A stretch of DNA of 64,000 nt from Gammaproteobacteria bacterium (GCA_015488755.1 WFNB01000069.1:60817-124816); one strand, 5' to 3'. Counted from the stretch's first letter, positions 1 to 9,903 are shown. Made by a program: numbers and translations. The notes: a model not told the origin generated them from the sequence alone.

Positions 1-785
1 TTCATGATCAATTATTGGTCATGACCCCTAAAAAAGAAATAAAATCTCTACCTAAAGGAGCAACTGCTCTGGATTTTGCTTATAGCATCCATACCGAAGT
101 AGGACACCAATGCATTGGTGCTCTAGTCAATGGTCATCGAGTGCCTCTAAGCTATTCACTCAATTCTGGTGAATGCATAGAAATATTAACGGACAAAAAA
201 TCCTCTCCTCATTTATACTGGCTGGATCATAGAAAAAAATATGTGAGCACCGTTCGAGCGAGGTCATGCATTAGACAATGGTTTAAAGTCTTATTTAAAG
301 ATAATGATAATAATCCTGTGGTGTCAAGTAAACACTTACAAGGCATTGGCGATCACAATATTAATTTGGCAAATTGTTGTGCACCACAAATAGGTGATAA
401 AATTATTGGTGAACTACTCTCATCTAAAAGCATACAAATTCATCATAAAAACTGCCCAGAAATATTGCTTAAAACCGCACAGAAAAATCAACATCAAAAA
501 TTAATCGAGCTCAACTGGGGCGAACATTCCAGTAAAGAGAAAATCAACATACAAATTGATGCCTTTGATCGCCAAGGATTATTACAAGATGTCACAACCT
601 TGCTTAATCAGGCACAAGTGAATGTACTTAAAGCACATACAGAGACAGATAGTATTGATCAATCTGTTTCTATGGAACTGACTATAGAGGTGAATTCAGA
701 TACTCAATATGATCCCTTATTAAAGCAGATACAACAAATACCAAATATTTTTCAGGCCACTTATTCTGATCCATCCAGTCGATAG
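1..785 (+). CDS. relA: RelA-type (p)ppGpp synthetase, C-terminal part, cut by window start
   Basis: The reading frame is open to the first base, so the gene begins outside the window and only its C-terminal regulatory half is seen. A TGS domain comes first (TPKKEIKSLPKGATALDFAY and the following VGHQCIGALVNGHRVP segment), then the ARSCIRQWFK stretch. Next is the Cys-containing block CCAPQIGDKIIG with HHKNC, and last an ACT domain at the C terminus (DRQGLLQDVTTLLNQAQVNVL). The order and wording match RelA better than SpoT; RelA makes (p)ppGpp on stalled ribosomes in the stringent response. The link between the TGS domain and the CC motif is only about 30 residues, whereas in Escherichia coli RelA I recall about 120. 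Most of the helical domain is therefore missing. Catalytic domains are not visible. Confidence 0.85.
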   Translation, partial: HDQLLVMTPKKEIKSLPKGATALDFAYSIHTEVGHQCIGALVNGHRVPLSYSLNSGECIEILTDKKSSPHLYWLDHRKKYVSTVRARSCIRQWFKVLFKDNDNNPVVSSKHLQGIGDHNINLANCCAPQIGDKIIGELLSSKSIQIHHKNCPEILLKTAQKNQHQKLIELNWGEHSSKEKINIQIDAFDRQGLLQDVTTLLNQAQVNVLKAHTETDSIDQSVSMELTIEVNSDTQYDPLLKQIQQIPNIFQATYSDPSSR

Positions 786-1026
786 AGGCGTTTTATTTTA
801 CACATTCTATCAAAACCACAGCAAGTTCTCTTCATTTATCATGCTGCATCCGTTCTTTTGCGCTTTGATTATCCGCAACTGCGGTATAAAAAGCATACTC
901 AAATCCTGTTAAACCAAGTTCATTGCATCATTTAACCTAAATAAATCATGACTGGCACAATATCATTGAAAAATATCAGGATTTAGCAGGTTTTGGGATC
1001 TCTAAAGATAAGCTATCCAGTAAAGA

Positions 1027-1515
1027 TCATGGGGTTATTTCTACACGTTTTTCGATCATTGGCGTACTATTTAATGCCCCTAGCAGCCACCATGTTCCAG
1101 TGGGATCAACCATTGGGTTCAATCCATACCAACACCATTGATGATAACTACTCCCTTTAGGGGTAAAAGGTTTGGTGTCCAACTTAAATACTACAAGCCC
1201 CGAAGAATCAACAAATTGACAAGTAAACTGGTAGCTTTTACCCGCTTCTAGATTATAAAAGGTAGCAAAAAAATATATCTTTTTTTCTTGTAATGAAATC
1301 TCTGAGCGAGAATCAAGTGGCTTATTTTGTTTACTCATCCCCGTTGATATGACACTTTTAAACTGAATATTCTCTTCTTTTGACCAATTGAGAAGATCAC
1401 AACATAGCACCACAAATACTAAAAGAGTCAAACTAACAACAAGCAGCCCAGCAATCAGCAACCTAACCCGATTGTCAGCTAAAAAATTAGCTACCTCAAT
1501 ACGCTTCTTATCCAT
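1027..1515 (-). CDS. Membrane-anchored hypothetical protein
   Basis: I do not recognise this 162-residue protein. A short basic N terminus is followed by one strongly hydrophobic segment (about residues 18-40). The remaining 120 residues would lie outside the membrane and look beta-rich, with several Trp and Cys (QWCWYG, TGTWWLLG) and a Y-F-T-C-Q-F strand, consistent with an Ig-like or jelly-roll fold. It is transcribed divergently from the sulfur-globule-like gene. No clear ribosome binding site was seen before the ATG. The length and the composed C-terminal domain make it look real rather than a chance frame, but no function can be assigned. Confidence 0.6.
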   Translation of the reverse strand: MDKKRIEVANFLADNRVRLLIAGLLVVSLTLLVFVVLCCDLLNWSKEENIQFKSVISTGMSKQNKPLDSRSEISLQEKKIYFFATFYNLEAGKSYQFTCQFVDSSGLVVFKLDTKPFTPKGSSYHQWCWYGLNPMVDPTGTWWLLGALNSTPMIEKRVEITP

Positions 1516-1610
1516 ATTAATTATGTCTTACCATTAACCTAAACAAACAATTCATATCGGAACTTTACCATAAGATTGCCTCTTAAAATAATAGTTTTTA
1601 ATATTAATAC

Positions 1611-1639
1611 TTGCTTATATTAAAATTCAAAGATATACT
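1611..1639 (+). promoter_or_regulatory. Sigma70-like promoter of the sulfur-globule-like gene
   Basis: A TTGCTT hexamer (1611-1616) and a TATACT hexamer (1634-1639) are separated by exactly 17 bases. They lie about 145 bases upstream of the ATG at 1785, which would give an untranslated leader of about 140 bases. Found by eye only. Confidence 0.45.
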
Positions 1640-1784
1640 ATCCCTACCATATAAAAAGATTGAAAAAATAACTTTGTAGACTTAGCTTCAATACTAAGCT
1701 TAAGGGAGTTTTTATCAATTAAAAACGTTTCAAACACATTTTTAAAAACACTACTTATTAAACATAATTTTCGGAGAGTATACA

Positions 1785-2390
1785 ATGAAAAAATTATTAA
1801 TTGCTGCTGCAATCGCTGCTACTACTGCATCTATGAGCGTTTCTGCTTCTTCTTGGGGTCCTTGGGGTGATGGCAATAGCAACTCAAACTGGAATGGCAA
1901 TGGCTATAACAACATGAACAACAATGCTAATGGCAATGGCTATGGCAATGGTTGGGGTGATGGTTCTGGTAATGCGGATATGGATGGTGATGTTGAAATC
2001 ACTATTAAAGGTCGTGGTCGTGGTCGTGGTAAAGGTAACACTCGTGGTTCAGCTTATGGTAATGGCAATAGCAACTACAATGGTTATAACAACATGAACT
2101 ATCGTGGTAATGGCTATAATAACTACGCTAATGCACCATACGGCTATGGTTATGCACCTCGTCCAATGATGGCGCCTCAGCAACAACCAATGATGGCTCC
2201 TCAACCAATGATGGCACCAAATCCACAAGCTAAAGCTCAGTATGAAGCTCATCAAAAGCACATGCAAGAAATGCAAGCTAAGCAACAAGCACAAATGGAA
2301 GCGTCTCGTAAAGCATACGAAGAGAGAATGAAGCAGTGGTCAGCACAAGCTCCTGCGGCTCCAGTCGCACCAGCTCCTGCGGCTAAGTAA
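1785..2390 (+). CDS. Sulfur globule-like secreted Gly/Asn-rich protein
   Basis: The protein has 201 residues. It starts with a clear Sec signal peptide (MKKLLIAAAIAATTASMSVSA-SS), so the product is exported. The mature part opens with SWGPWGDG and contains many GNGYNN/GNGYGN-type units, a DMDGDVEITIKG strand followed by a GRGRGRGKG run, a Tyr/Pro-rich PYGYGYAPRP segment, three PMMAP units and a charged Gln/Met/Lys-rich helical tail. This architecture is like the sulfur globule envelope proteins (Sgp/CV family) of sulfur-oxidising Gammaproteobacteria, which coat periplasmic sulfur deposits. The identification rests on composition and order, since such proteins are low in complexity. A GGAGA ribosome binding site lies about 8 bases before the ATG. 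The gene stands alone between its own promoter and a strong terminator, which suits an abundant structural protein. It could instead be another Gly-rich cell-envelope protein. Confidence 0.7.
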   Translation: MKKLLIAAAIAATTASMSVSASSWGPWGDGNSNSNWNGNGYNNMNNNANGNGYGNGWGDGSGNADMDGDVEITIKGRGRGRGKGNTRGSAYGNGNSNYNGYNNMNYRGNGYNNYANAPYGYGYAPRPMMAPQQQPMMAPQPMMAPNPQAKAQYEAHQKHMQEMQAKQQAQMEASRKAYEERMKQWSAQAPAAPVAPAPAAK

Positions 2391-2405
2391 ATTTTATTAG
2401 CCTCT

Positions 2406-2486
2406 CACTTAACGGTTATTTACAATCGTTAAGTGACTAAAAAAGCCTGTTATTTTTATCTATCTGATAAAGTAACAGGCTTTTTT
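2406..2486 (+). terminator. Hairpin followed by rho-independent terminator after the sulfur-globule-like gene
   Basis: Two stem-loops follow the stop codon. The first has arms CACTTAACG (2406-2414) and CGTTAAGTG (2427-2435). The second has arms AAAAAAGCCTGTTA (2439-2452) and TAACAGGCTTTTTT (2473-2486) and ends in six T. The second is nearly symmetric (A-run on the left), so it can also stop the convergent diguanylate cyclase transcript. Confidence 0.85.
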
Positions 2487-2535
2487 ATGTTCAATGATAC
2501 ATTTTTCATTTCTCTAGCATTTAAAAATTACTGAG

Positions 2536-3438
2536 TTAAACCTCTTGCAATAGGCAATTATCGGCACACACTACCTGATTTCTGCCTCCTTCTTTGGCTT
2601 GATATAAAGCCATATCTGCTTGTTTGATTAGGTTTTCTAAGCTATCACAATCAGCACTCATCTGAACGACACCAAAGCTACAAGTAAGGTACAAATCGTC
2701 TAGTGCTGTCGTTTCAATGATCTGTCGGCAGTTTTCAGCTTTTTCATAAGCATAGTTCATATCACAATGGTTAAATAAGGCAATAAATTCTTCACCACCA
2801 AAGCGAGCTAGGATGTCCTCATCTCGGCACTGTGCTTTGATCATCTGACTAATACTTTGTAACACCTTATCACCTATTGCATGGCCATGCTGATCATTAA
2901 TGTGCTTAAAATGATCAATATCCATCATCACCAAACTCAACGGGTAGTGATGCCTTTTGGCCTCAGCAATTTTTTTATCGGCACTGTCAAAAAAATAATG
3001 CCGATTATATAAGCCTGTTAATTGGTCATGCATGGCCATAGCCATTAATTTGTCATGTTGCAATTTAAGGGTAATGTGAGTGTTCACTCGCGCAGAAACA
3101 ATTGAGGGGCGTATTGGCTTGGTAATATAATCAACGGCACCTAGTTGCAAGCCTTTTTCTTCTTCTTCTTCTTGATCACTGGCCGTAACAAAAATAATGG
3201 GGATTTTCTGTGTTTCTTGATCAGCTTTTAGGCGACGGCACACTTCATAACCATCCATACCTGGCATTTCAATATCTAATAAAATCAAATCAGGTGTCGG
3301 TTTGATTGCAACCAATTGTAGGCACTTTAGACCATCTGTTGCGACTTTAATATGATAGTCATTTTTTAAACAACTCGCTAATACTTGAACATTTGCAGGT
3401 ACATCATCAACAATAAGGATAACTGATTTTTCTACCAC
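2536..3438 (-). CDS. PleD-like response regulator diguanylate cyclase (REC-GGDEF)
   Basis: The protein has 300 residues. An N-terminal receiver domain (about 5-122) has the acidic DD pair at 11-12, the phospho-acceptor Asp55 in LLDIEMPGMDG and the conserved Lys in ITKP. A GGDEF domain (about 135-290) carries the active-site motif GGEEF (214-218) with the metal-binding MDIDHFK segment. The RxxD product-inhibition site is intact (R205-D208, five residues before GGEEF). It should therefore make cyclic di-GMP from two GTP when phosphorylated and be inhibited by its product. It is the last gene of a three-gene minus-strand operon, 32 bases behind the hybrid kinase, which is its likely phosphodonor. 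A run of five Glu (91-95, DQEEEEEKG) is encoded by a short GAA-type triplet repeat. Confidence 0.92.
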   Translation of the reverse strand: MVEKSVILIVDDVPANVQVLASCLKNDYHIKVATDGLKCLQLVAIKPTPDLILLDIEMPGMDGYEVCRRLKADQETQKIPIIFVTASDQEEEEEKGLQLGAVDYITKPIRPSIVSARVNTHITLKLQHDKLMAMAMHDQLTGLYNRHYFFDSADKKIAEAKRHHYPLSLVMMDIDHFKHINDQHGHAIGDKVLQSISQMIKAQCRDEDILARFGGEEFIALFNHCDMNYAYEKAENCRQIIETTALDDLYLTCSFGVVQMSADCDSLENLIKQADMALYQAKEGGRNQVVCADNCLLQEV

Positions 3439-3470
3439 GTATAGGGTTCCTATTCTTTAATATCTCTTCT

Positions 3471-6400
3471 TTATAAAGTCAACTCACACTCAATCTGCTT
3501 GAGTATTTCTAATGCTGAATCCGCATCAAATTGAACAATTCGTTCTACGAACTCCTTAAGTAAGGACGTTATGTTCTTATTATCAGAGGCTGTTTTAAGG
3601 CTCTCAAGCTCTTTGGCATCTATGTAGTCACCTTGATGCAATTTTTCAGCCAATTCCTTTAATACACTATGAAGTTGCTCATTAGTCAAGTGCACAGTTG
3701 GCACTATTTCTTTTTGATACTGAGATAAATAATCCATTAAAATTTTTCTTAAGCATTTATACGCATCTTTAAGCGTCTGATAGTCATCCTGTATCTCAGA
3801 ATTGCCTTCTTTTCGAGTAGAGTCAAGCATTTTTGTTGCTAGAGCATGTAACTTGCGGGCACTCATATTAGAGGCCACACCTTTAATCGAATGCACCGCT
3901 GCTTGCATAAGAGCAAGATCATTATCTGCAACAGCTTTTTCAAGGATGTGTATTTGTTCTGAGACTTCTTCTAAAAACAGTTCAATCAAACTGGTCAGTT
4001 CTGCTACTTCACCACCAATACGCTTTAAAGCACTTGGCTGATCCCAATCAATTTGTAGATTAAGCTCATCATTGTTATCAGTCTGTTTCTCTGGTTTTGG
4101 TAACCATTGGCATAATTTAGCAAAGAGTAATTCCCGATCAATTGGCTTGCTTAGATAATCACTCATGCCAGCATCTAAACATTTTTCTTTATCACCACGC
4201 ATGGCATTGGCTGTCATTGCAATAATAGGAATATCAAGATAAGACTTGCCCACACCACCAGCACGGATCTGACGACTGGTTTCATAACCATCCATTTCTG
4301 GCATCTGGCAATCCATTAAAATTAACGTATAAGGAGCCTCAGGCGGGCTATTATCTAAACAGGCCAAAGCTTCAAGGCCATTTTCAGCCACATCAACCTG
4401 CATATGCCATTTTTTTATAATGCCCTTAGCCACCATTTGATTGACTTTATTGTCTTCAACCAGTAGCAAACGAATATTTTCCAGCTCAGTCTCATGGCAT
4501 AGTCGAGATGATTGATCAATGGTCTTATTATAGGCAAGCGTCTTAACATAGTGACGAGTCACCAACGGCTGAGCCATTTTTAATGTTTCACCATCTTCCG
4601 CTACAATAGACAGTGCATATAAAAGATCCGTAGTAACCACAGGCTTAGGGAAATACGCACTAAAGCCCAACTCCGCAAAGTGTTGTGCATCACCACGCTG
4701 ACTCATTGAGGTCATCATGATCAGTTTCATCGGATCATAGCGACGTTGAGCACGAATGGCTTTGCCCAATTCCTCACCATTCATTTCTGGCATTTGTAGA
4801 TCCAACAAGGCAATATCAAATAGTGCTTGTTGTTTATCAAGACGAGCAGCACATAGGGCTAAGGCTGATGGGCCATCTTCTGCTTCTTCAACGTGAGCCC
4901 CCCAATGTTCAAGCTGTCCTTTTAACACGTTTCGATTAGCACTATTATCATCAACAATAAGGCAGTTGACATCTTGAATATTGGTTTCTGGCAACACTTG
5001 ATGAGCTTGATGGCTAGGTTCAAGCAAGACTGTAAATTCAAAGCAACTCCCTTGACCCTCGGTACTACTCACTTTAATAACACCGCCCATTTGTTCACAA
5101 AGTTTTTTGGCAATGGCTAAACCCAGCCCCGTACCACCATATTTTCGAGTGGTTGAGGCATCAACCTGACTAAATGAGTCAAAAAGTAATGCTTGTTTAT
5201 CTTCTGGAATACCAATCCCAGTATCCATCACTTTGCAATGCAGGCATAGTTTTTCTTTTTGCAATAACTCCACAAAGATAATCACCTCACCTTCTGAAGT
5301 AAATTTAATCGCATTGCCAATTAAATTGGAAAAAATTTGTCGTAATCGCCCCGGATCACCTTTGACCATTGAGGACTCAATATTCATCACATCTAGAACC
5401 AGCTCCACATCTTTATCTTGAGCTTGTAGAGCCATCGCTTCAGTTAATTCACCTAACATACTGCGCAAATCAAAATCAATGATTTCCAACTCTAATTTGC
5501 CCGCATCAATTTTAGAAAAATCTAAAATGTCATTAATAAGTGATAATAAGGCTTTAGCACTGCTTTGTGCTAAATAGGCATGATGGTATTGCTCCTTATC
5601 CAAGGGCGACTCAAGCAATAAACTTAACATCCCTAATACACCATTCATAGGGGTGCGGATCTCATGACTCATAGAGGCCAAAAACTCACTTTTAGTACGC
5701 ACACTGATCTCTGCTTTTTCCAACGCCGCTTCCAAATCCATCGTGCGCTGAGTAATCATTTCTTCTTGATGATTGGCCAATTTGCGTAACTCATAACGAG
5801 ACTGGTTCAAATGAGTCAGCATCGTATTAAATGAAACAGCCAAAACACCTAAGGCATCAGAGCGTTTCATATCAGGGATGTTAATATCTTCATTGCCACT
5901 GGCAATTTGATTGGCAACATCGGTTAATACTTGTATCGGCTTTAATAGATAAAAGGCTAATAGTGCCATAGCGATACTTAAAATAATAACAATGGCAATG
6001 ACACCAATCGTCAGACGGTGTTTAAGCCCCTGAGACTGTTCCTCAATAACTCGATGAGAGGCCAGTGCACTGACAATTAACACTTTATTTTTATCCAGAG
6101 GATCATAGTTTAAGTAGCGGACAATGAGACTGGCTGATTCTTGTGGTAAATTTAGGACATGAAATTCTTTATCCAGAGTATTGGATGAGAGTAATTTAAA
6201 TTTAGGATAATCTTTTTTAAAACCGGACTCCCCTCCTAAAGCCAAAGTAAAGCGACGACTGAGGTTTGGATGAAAAAGATAATCCCCCTGTTGATTAGCA
6301 ATGTGATAGGAGACATTATCTGGTGCCCGTGAAAATGGGTGGCTGATAATATCAAAGTTAACATTGATAACAATAACCCCAAAGACTTTATTTTTGGTGG

Positions 6401-7007
6401 TATAAACCGGTGCCGCTGCCCGTATCACTGGCTGTAGTGGAAAAACAATATTGCCATGTTCACGATTAGGCTCAATGGCAGAAACAAACTGTAAGTCTGG
6501 TGACAGCTGGACTGTTTTTTTCACATAGTCATAGCGTCCCTTGTGTTGCAAATCCGGCTGTGCAACAGTAATAATTTTATTTTTTTGTCGCTCAACACGG
6601 ACAATTTCTAACCCATCATCGGCAATACCAATGTAGCGTATTTGCAAATACTCTGGACGTTGTTCTAGCAAACTGATTAAGTCTCGTTCAATACGCTGTC
6701 GCCAGAGAGACTGGGTCATATTCAATTCATCGTCATAGCCACCACCTGCAACGGCCCGTAAATACCCTGCCACCGCATCGGAACGGGCAATACGTTGAAC
6801 ATCAAAACGCATGCGATCAATATTTTCTTGCAAACTCAATGTCAATCGTTCTAATTCACCACTTAAACGTTCCACACTTTGTTTGCGCAATAAAGTTGCT
6901 GCATCTTGATAACTAAAGGTAGCAATACCCAAAATACCAACACCTGCAATAATAAAAGCCATTAGGGCAAATTTAACTGGCAATGACCATTTTTTTTTAA
7001 TTATCAT
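3471..7007 (-). CDS. dCache hybrid histidine kinase with HisKA, two receivers and Hpt
   Basis: The protein has 1178 residues. Transmembrane helix 1 (about 11-33) and helix 2 (about 332-355) enclose a periplasmic sensor of about 300 residues that looks like a double Cache domain ([25 protein letters not shown]). A HAMP segment follows (356-408), then a coiled coil and a HisKA domain with His448 in SMSHEIRTP. The ATPase domain has N, G1 and G2 boxes ([23 protein letters not shown]). Receiver 1 has Asp736, receiver 2 has Asp899, and a C-terminal Hpt domain has His1039 in AAVHSIKG. All four phosphotransfer residues are present, so a complete His-Asp-Asp-His relay is possible. The gene overlaps the upstream repeat-protein gene by 11 bases, which suggests translational coupling, and it precedes the GGDEF response regulator that it probably feeds. 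The ligand is unknown. Confidence 0.93.
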   Translation of the reverse strand: MIIKKKWSLPVKFALMAFIIAGVGILGIATFSYQDAATLLRKQSVERLSGELERLTLSLQENIDRMRFDVQRIARSDAVAGYLRAVAGGGYDDELNMTQSLWRQRIERDLISLLEQRPEYLQIRYIGIADDGLEIVRVERQKNKIITVAQPDLQHKGRYDYVKKTVQLSPDLQFVSAIEPNREHGNIVFPLQPVIRAAAPVYTTKNKVFGVIVINVNFDIISHPFSRAPDNVSYHIANQQGDYLFHPNLSRRFTLALGGESGFKKDYPKFKLLSSNTLDKEFHVLNLPQESASLIVRYLNYDPLDKNKVLIVSALASHRVIEEQSQGLKHRLTIGVIAIVIILSIAMALLAFYLLKPIQVLTDVANQIASGNEDINIPDMKRSDALGVLAVSFNTMLTHLNQSRYELRKLANHQEEMITQRTMDLEAALEKAEISVRTKSEFLASMSHEIRTPMNGVLGMLSLLLESPLDKEQYHHAYLAQSSAKALLSLINDILDFSKIDAGKLELEIIDFDLRSMLGELTEAMALQAQDKDVELVLDVMNIESSMVKGDPGRLRQIFSNLIGNAIKFTSEGEVIIFVELLQKEKLCLHCKVMDTGIGIPEDKQALLFDSFSQVDASTTRKYGGTGLGLAIAKKLCEQMGGVIKVSSTEGQGSCFEFTVLLEPSHQAHQVLPETNIQDVNCLIVDDNSANRNVLKGQLEHWGAHVEEAEDGPSALALCAARLDKQQALFDIALLDLQMPEMNGEELGKAIRAQRRYDPMKLIMMTSMSQRGDAQHFAELGFSAYFPKPVVTTDLLYALSIVAEDGETLKMAQPLVTRHYVKTLAYNKTIDQSSRLCHETELENIRLLLVEDNKVNQMVAKGIIKKWHMQVDVAENGLEALACLDNSPPEAPYTLILMDCQMPEMDGYETSRQIRAGGVGKSYLDIPIIAMTANAMRGDKEKCLDAGMSDYLSKPIDRELLFAKLCQWLPKPEKQTDNNDELNLQIDWDQPSALKRIGGEVAELTSLIELFLEEVSEQIHILEKAVADNDLALMQAAVHSIKGVASNMSARKLHALATKMLDSTRKEGNSEIQDDYQTLKDAYKCLRKILMDYLSQYQKEIVPTVHLTNEQLHSVLKELAEKLHQGDYIDAKELESLKTASDNKNITSLLKEFVERIVQFDADSALEILKQIECELTL

Positions 7008-8940
7008 TATGTTGCTCTTTTTTCACACTGGCTTTGTTCTTTGTTTTTATTTTAGTAAGTATTTCTGATTTGGGGTTCTGGCGCTTATGTAAGAGTAATT
7101 CTAATGCCGCTTGATTACCCTGAATCAGCTGCAATACATGGCCAGGCTGTTTACCATGAACCTTAGGCTGATATGCTACTAATTGATCAATACCCAAAAA
7201 CACTTTTAATTCTGTCATTTCAGAAGAGACAACGCGGACTAAATTAAACACTTCTGCGGGGGTAACCACATCACTATGAGGAACAGAAAAGTTTTTTACC
7301 TGAAACATACCCGCTCTGCGTTCTACAGACAAAACCGTATCAAGCAAAAGTTTTACCTGTTTAAAAACCGTTTCAGGCTGTACGCTGAGATCCAGTTTAA
7401 TAGTCTGCCAAATTTCTAAAGGAAGAGGTCGACCAAGATGTTGGGCTAAAATAAAAATTTCCTGTTGGATCATCTTTGCTTCTCGATAAACATAGTCGGG
7501 TGTAAAGGCATCCACACCAAGAATCGTATCTAGTAGTAAAGAAATGCGTTGCATATTAAAAAAGACATCTGAGGGGGTTTTATCGGTATACTCGTTAACA
7601 TTGGGATCGGTGATCCAAAGCTGGGATTTCATATTGGAAAAACGAAATAAAATATGCAATTCCTCATCAACCCGCAAGGTTTCATTAAATACTTCCGTCG
7701 GAGTAATCTTACGTAAGGGATACAATGGCTCTGATATAGCGCCTATATTCTGACTTTGACGGATCAAATTAATTTTTTCAATCACTTCTAATGTTTTGCC
7801 ATACACATGCTGTGGTTGTAAGCCATGCACTAATACCGCTTTTCTGGGACGGGCTTGTATACCTCGCAAATGCCGATACTGCTTAAGCTCTCGCAATATA
7901 TGCTCTGTTACCGAGTAGACATGATTCGGGGTTTTAACTAATGCTGTTCGATCGTACTGGTGTAAGGGTTCTCCAACTTTGAATAAGGGCAATTGTTGCG
8001 TGGCAAATTCAACATTTTGTATCACATCATCTGGTGTTTTGGTGCTTTTTAATGTAGTGGTTGCAAAGCTCCGCTCTAAACCCAAGCGAAATTGTATCCG
8101 TTGTAATTCAGCCAAAACTAAGCCCATTGCATCATACACATCACCAGGAGTAATCACTTGTCTGGGCACAGGTGAAACCTTAATCGGTTTCATCCAAAGA
8201 TTATGTTCAGCCTTATTAATACGTAATAATAGGCGATTAACCGCATGCAAGGCATGATTAGGCAACTGATTACTACGACGTTTTGGCTTATGATTAATAA
8301 TGGATTGGTTCTGACTATTGCGTAGAAAGCGAGCTAACGCCAAGACCTGTTCACTACGAATATAGACTTCTGAGGGAGTAATACCTCGAATACCCAAGGT
8401 CTCATCCAAGGCAATGGATATTTCTGACAAGGCCGCATAAACCTCATTAGAGGTGATATTCATCTTATCAGAAGCGGAGGCTTTCATGTGACTCACAAAC
8501 TGATGATCTTCTCCTACTAACAAGGCTAATTCTTGACGCAAACGTATTACCACACTATAGACCTCATTTGGGGTAATATCACGCCCAGGAAAACGGGGTA
8601 CTGTAATGCCCCCAATATGAGAAACATTCATTCGATAGCGATTGATCTTATCTAAAATTTCTAATGTTTTTTGAAAGACATGACGAGGTTCCCGACCTTG
8701 TTCAGGCACTATTTCTGGCCAAGCAGTTGAAATTTTATTTTTATCACGCAAAGCGTGGACATCCTGAGACAGGAGCTGTACCTGAACATAGACATCTGAG
8801 GGTGTTTTTTCAGCAATTAAAGCGGCCTTAACAGGAGCTATTAGCCATAAAAAACAACTCAAAAGGAAGATATTAACAATTAAAGCAGACCATTTATTAA
8901 ATAAAAAATGCACAAACAAAACCATAGTTTTAAACATCAT
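6997..8940 (-). CDS. Secreted 16-unit P-x-x-V-Y/F repeat protein of unknown function
   Basis: I do not recognise this 647-residue protein. It has an N-terminal hydrophobic segment (about 17-39) ending in APVKA-A, a likely Sec signal, so the bulk should be periplasmic. The rest is built of 16 units of about 38 residues. Each starts with T-P-x-x-V-Y/F (for example TPSDVY, TPNEVY, TPGDVY) followed by an amphipathic helix. The unit prolines, or the equivalent positions, are at 47, 85, 124, 164, 189, 227, 265, 303, 338, 376, 414, 456, 481, 522, 561 and 599. The units form four types in fixed order (D-A-B-C) that recur four times with a period of about 145 residues. Type A units share HVF/Y-x-K-T-L-E-I/V-x-x-K-I-N, and type C units share a L-D-x-I/T-L-G-V/I ending. 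The C terminus is Lys-rich. It is the first gene of the kinase/diguanylate-cyclase operon, so a role as a periplasmic sensing partner or scaffold is plausible but is inference only. Confidence 0.85.
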   Translation of the reverse strand: MMFKTMVLFVHFLFNKWSALIVNIFLLSCFLWLIAPVKAALIAEKTPSDVYVQVQLLSQDVHALRDKNKISTAWPEIVPEQGREPRHVFQKTLEILDKINRYRMNVSHIGGITVPRFPGRDITPNEVYSVVIRLRQELALLVGEDHQFVSHMKASASDKMNITSNEVYAALSEISIALDETLGIRGITPSEVYIRSEQVLALARFLRNSQNQSIINHKPKRRSNQLPNHALHAVNRLLLRINKAEHNLWMKPIKVSPVPRQVITPGDVYDAMGLVLAELQRIQFRLGLERSFATTTLKSTKTPDDVIQNVEFATQQLPLFKVGEPLHQYDRTALVKTPNHVYSVTEHILRELKQYRHLRGIQARPRKAVLVHGLQPQHVYGKTLEVIEKINLIRQSQNIGAISEPLYPLRKITPTEVFNETLRVDEELHILFRFSNMKSQLWITDPNVNEYTDKTPSDVFFNMQRISLLLDTILGVDAFTPDYVYREAKMIQQEIFILAQHLGRPLPLEIWQTIKLDLSVQPETVFKQVKLLLDTVLSVERRAGMFQVKNFSVPHSDVVTPAEVFNLVRVVSSEMTELKVFLGIDQLVAYQPKVHGKQPGHVLQLIQGNQAALELLLHKRQNPKSEILTKIKTKNKASVKKEQHNDN

Positions 8941-8983
8941 GTTAAAGGGGAATTAATTTCTTGTATCTGTATCTCATCATATG

Positions 8984-9123
8984 TAGGTACTTAAGGATAA
9001 CTCTGTGTTTGCGGAAGAAGTTTTTGCCACATGGATGTGGCAATAAAGCCTCCAAGGATGGATTTACGGCGTCTTGTGTCGTAAACACAGAGTTATCCTA
9101 GCCCAAAAGTTCTTAAGTACCTA
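8984..9123. repeat. Interrupted inverted-repeat element (REP/MITE-like) in a 440-base gene-free gap
   Basis: The gap 8941-9384 holds no gene. Inside it, TAGGTACTTAA (8984-8994) plus GGATAACTCTGTGTTT (8995-9010) is answered by the exact reverse complements AAACACAGAGTTATCC (9083-9098) and TTAAGTACCTA (9113-9123). The right side carries 14 extra bases between the two blocks. The interior has a further hairpin, GCCACAT-GG-ATGTGGC (9026-9041). This looks like a small palindromic mobile or REP-type element. No open reading frame is inside, and no target duplication was recognised. It lies between the start of the repeat-protein gene (minus) and the umuD-like gene (plus), so it may affect either promoter. 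Confidence 0.75.
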
Positions 9124-9384
9124 TCTATGATATCTCATAGTTAAGCTCACTTTAGCCAATATAGCAATGCGATTAGCCTATTTATAGCCATTTTTTATCC
9201 TGATACGAATACCTCTATTTCTCAGAGAAACAGCTGCTCTACATTAAGCAGTATCAACTTAACATAAAGATAATTTCACAAAAACTAGAATACATACATT
9301 GAAAACCGTACAAAAATATATTATATTTCCATTGCTTTAGGTTTCACATTTATACTTTACAATTTATAGTTTAGGAGAGAAAGT

Positions 9385-9903
9385 ATGCCAAGAGGTGGTA
9401 AACGCACTGGCGCAGGTCGCCCTAAGGGAACAGGTAAGTTTTCTGAATCAACCAAGGCTATTCGGGTGCCAGAAAGTATGGTTGAGCGTATTCTAGAATA
9501 TGCCCATGCTGGTGGCTTTAAATTACCCTTATATGGCGGCAAGGTAGCTGCTGGATGTCCAGCACCTACGGATGACTACATTGAAGGTATGATGGACTTA
9601 GGGGACTACTTGATTAACGATCCTGCGACCACTTTTTTTGTCCGCGTCACCGGTTATTCAATGATCAATGCTGGCATTCACCCTGATGATATATTAATTG
9701 TCGACCGTGGACTCGAAGCCCGCCACGGAAAAATTGTTATTGCTGCTATTGATGGTGAGCTAACCGTGAAACGCTTATATAAAAAACAGGGTGAAGCAGT
9801 ACGCTTAATGCCAGAAAATGATGAGTTTGACCCCATTGATATTGCAGCAGAAGAAACCTTGCATATCTGGGGTGTTGTTACCAATGTCATTCATACGGTA
9901 TAA
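9385..9903 (+). CDS. umuD: UmuD-like S24-family self-cleaving peptidase
   Basis: The protein has 172 residues. The C-terminal 120 residues match UmuD: the cleavage region KVAAGCPAPTDDYIE (Ala-Gly bond), the catalytic Ser in VTGYSMINAGI, the D-L/I-L-I-V-D strand, and the general-base Lys in DGELTVKRL. UmuD is cut on RecA filaments in the SOS response and then joins UmuC to form DNA polymerase V. The N terminus is extended compared with E. coli UmuD (139 residues as I recall) by a basic GGKRTGAGRPKGTGK segment, resembling the GxGRPKG stretches of small phage/plasmid DNA-binding proteins. No umuC follows; the next gene is rdgC. I saw no clear LexA box upstream. It could act as a stand-alone UmuD/LexA-like regulator. 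A GGAGAG ribosome binding site precedes the ATG. Confidence 0.85.
   Translation: MPRGGKRTGAGRPKGTGKFSESTKAIRVPESMVERILEYAHAGGFKLPLYGGKVAAGCPAPTDDYIEGMMDLGDYLINDPATTFFVRVTGYSMINAGIHPDDILIVDRGLEARHGKIVIAAIDGELTVKRLYKKQGEAVRLMPENDEFDPIDIAAEETLHIWGVVTNVIHTV

Noticed and set aside
786..1026. A readable plus-strand stretch (EKYQDLAGFGISKDKLSSKDHG) from about 968 into the next gene
   Set aside because: It has no start codon, a stop lies just upstream and it overlaps the better-supported minus-strand gene. It could be a decayed gene end, but nothing supports it.
1627..1812. 61-codon minus-strand frame over the sulfur-globule-like leader
   Set aside because: It overlaps the promoter and the signal peptide codons and has no protein-like features.
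2049..2294. 81-codon minus-strand frame within the sulfur-globule-like gene
   Set aside because: It is the antisense of Gly/Asn repeats, giving a His/Ile-rich artefact.
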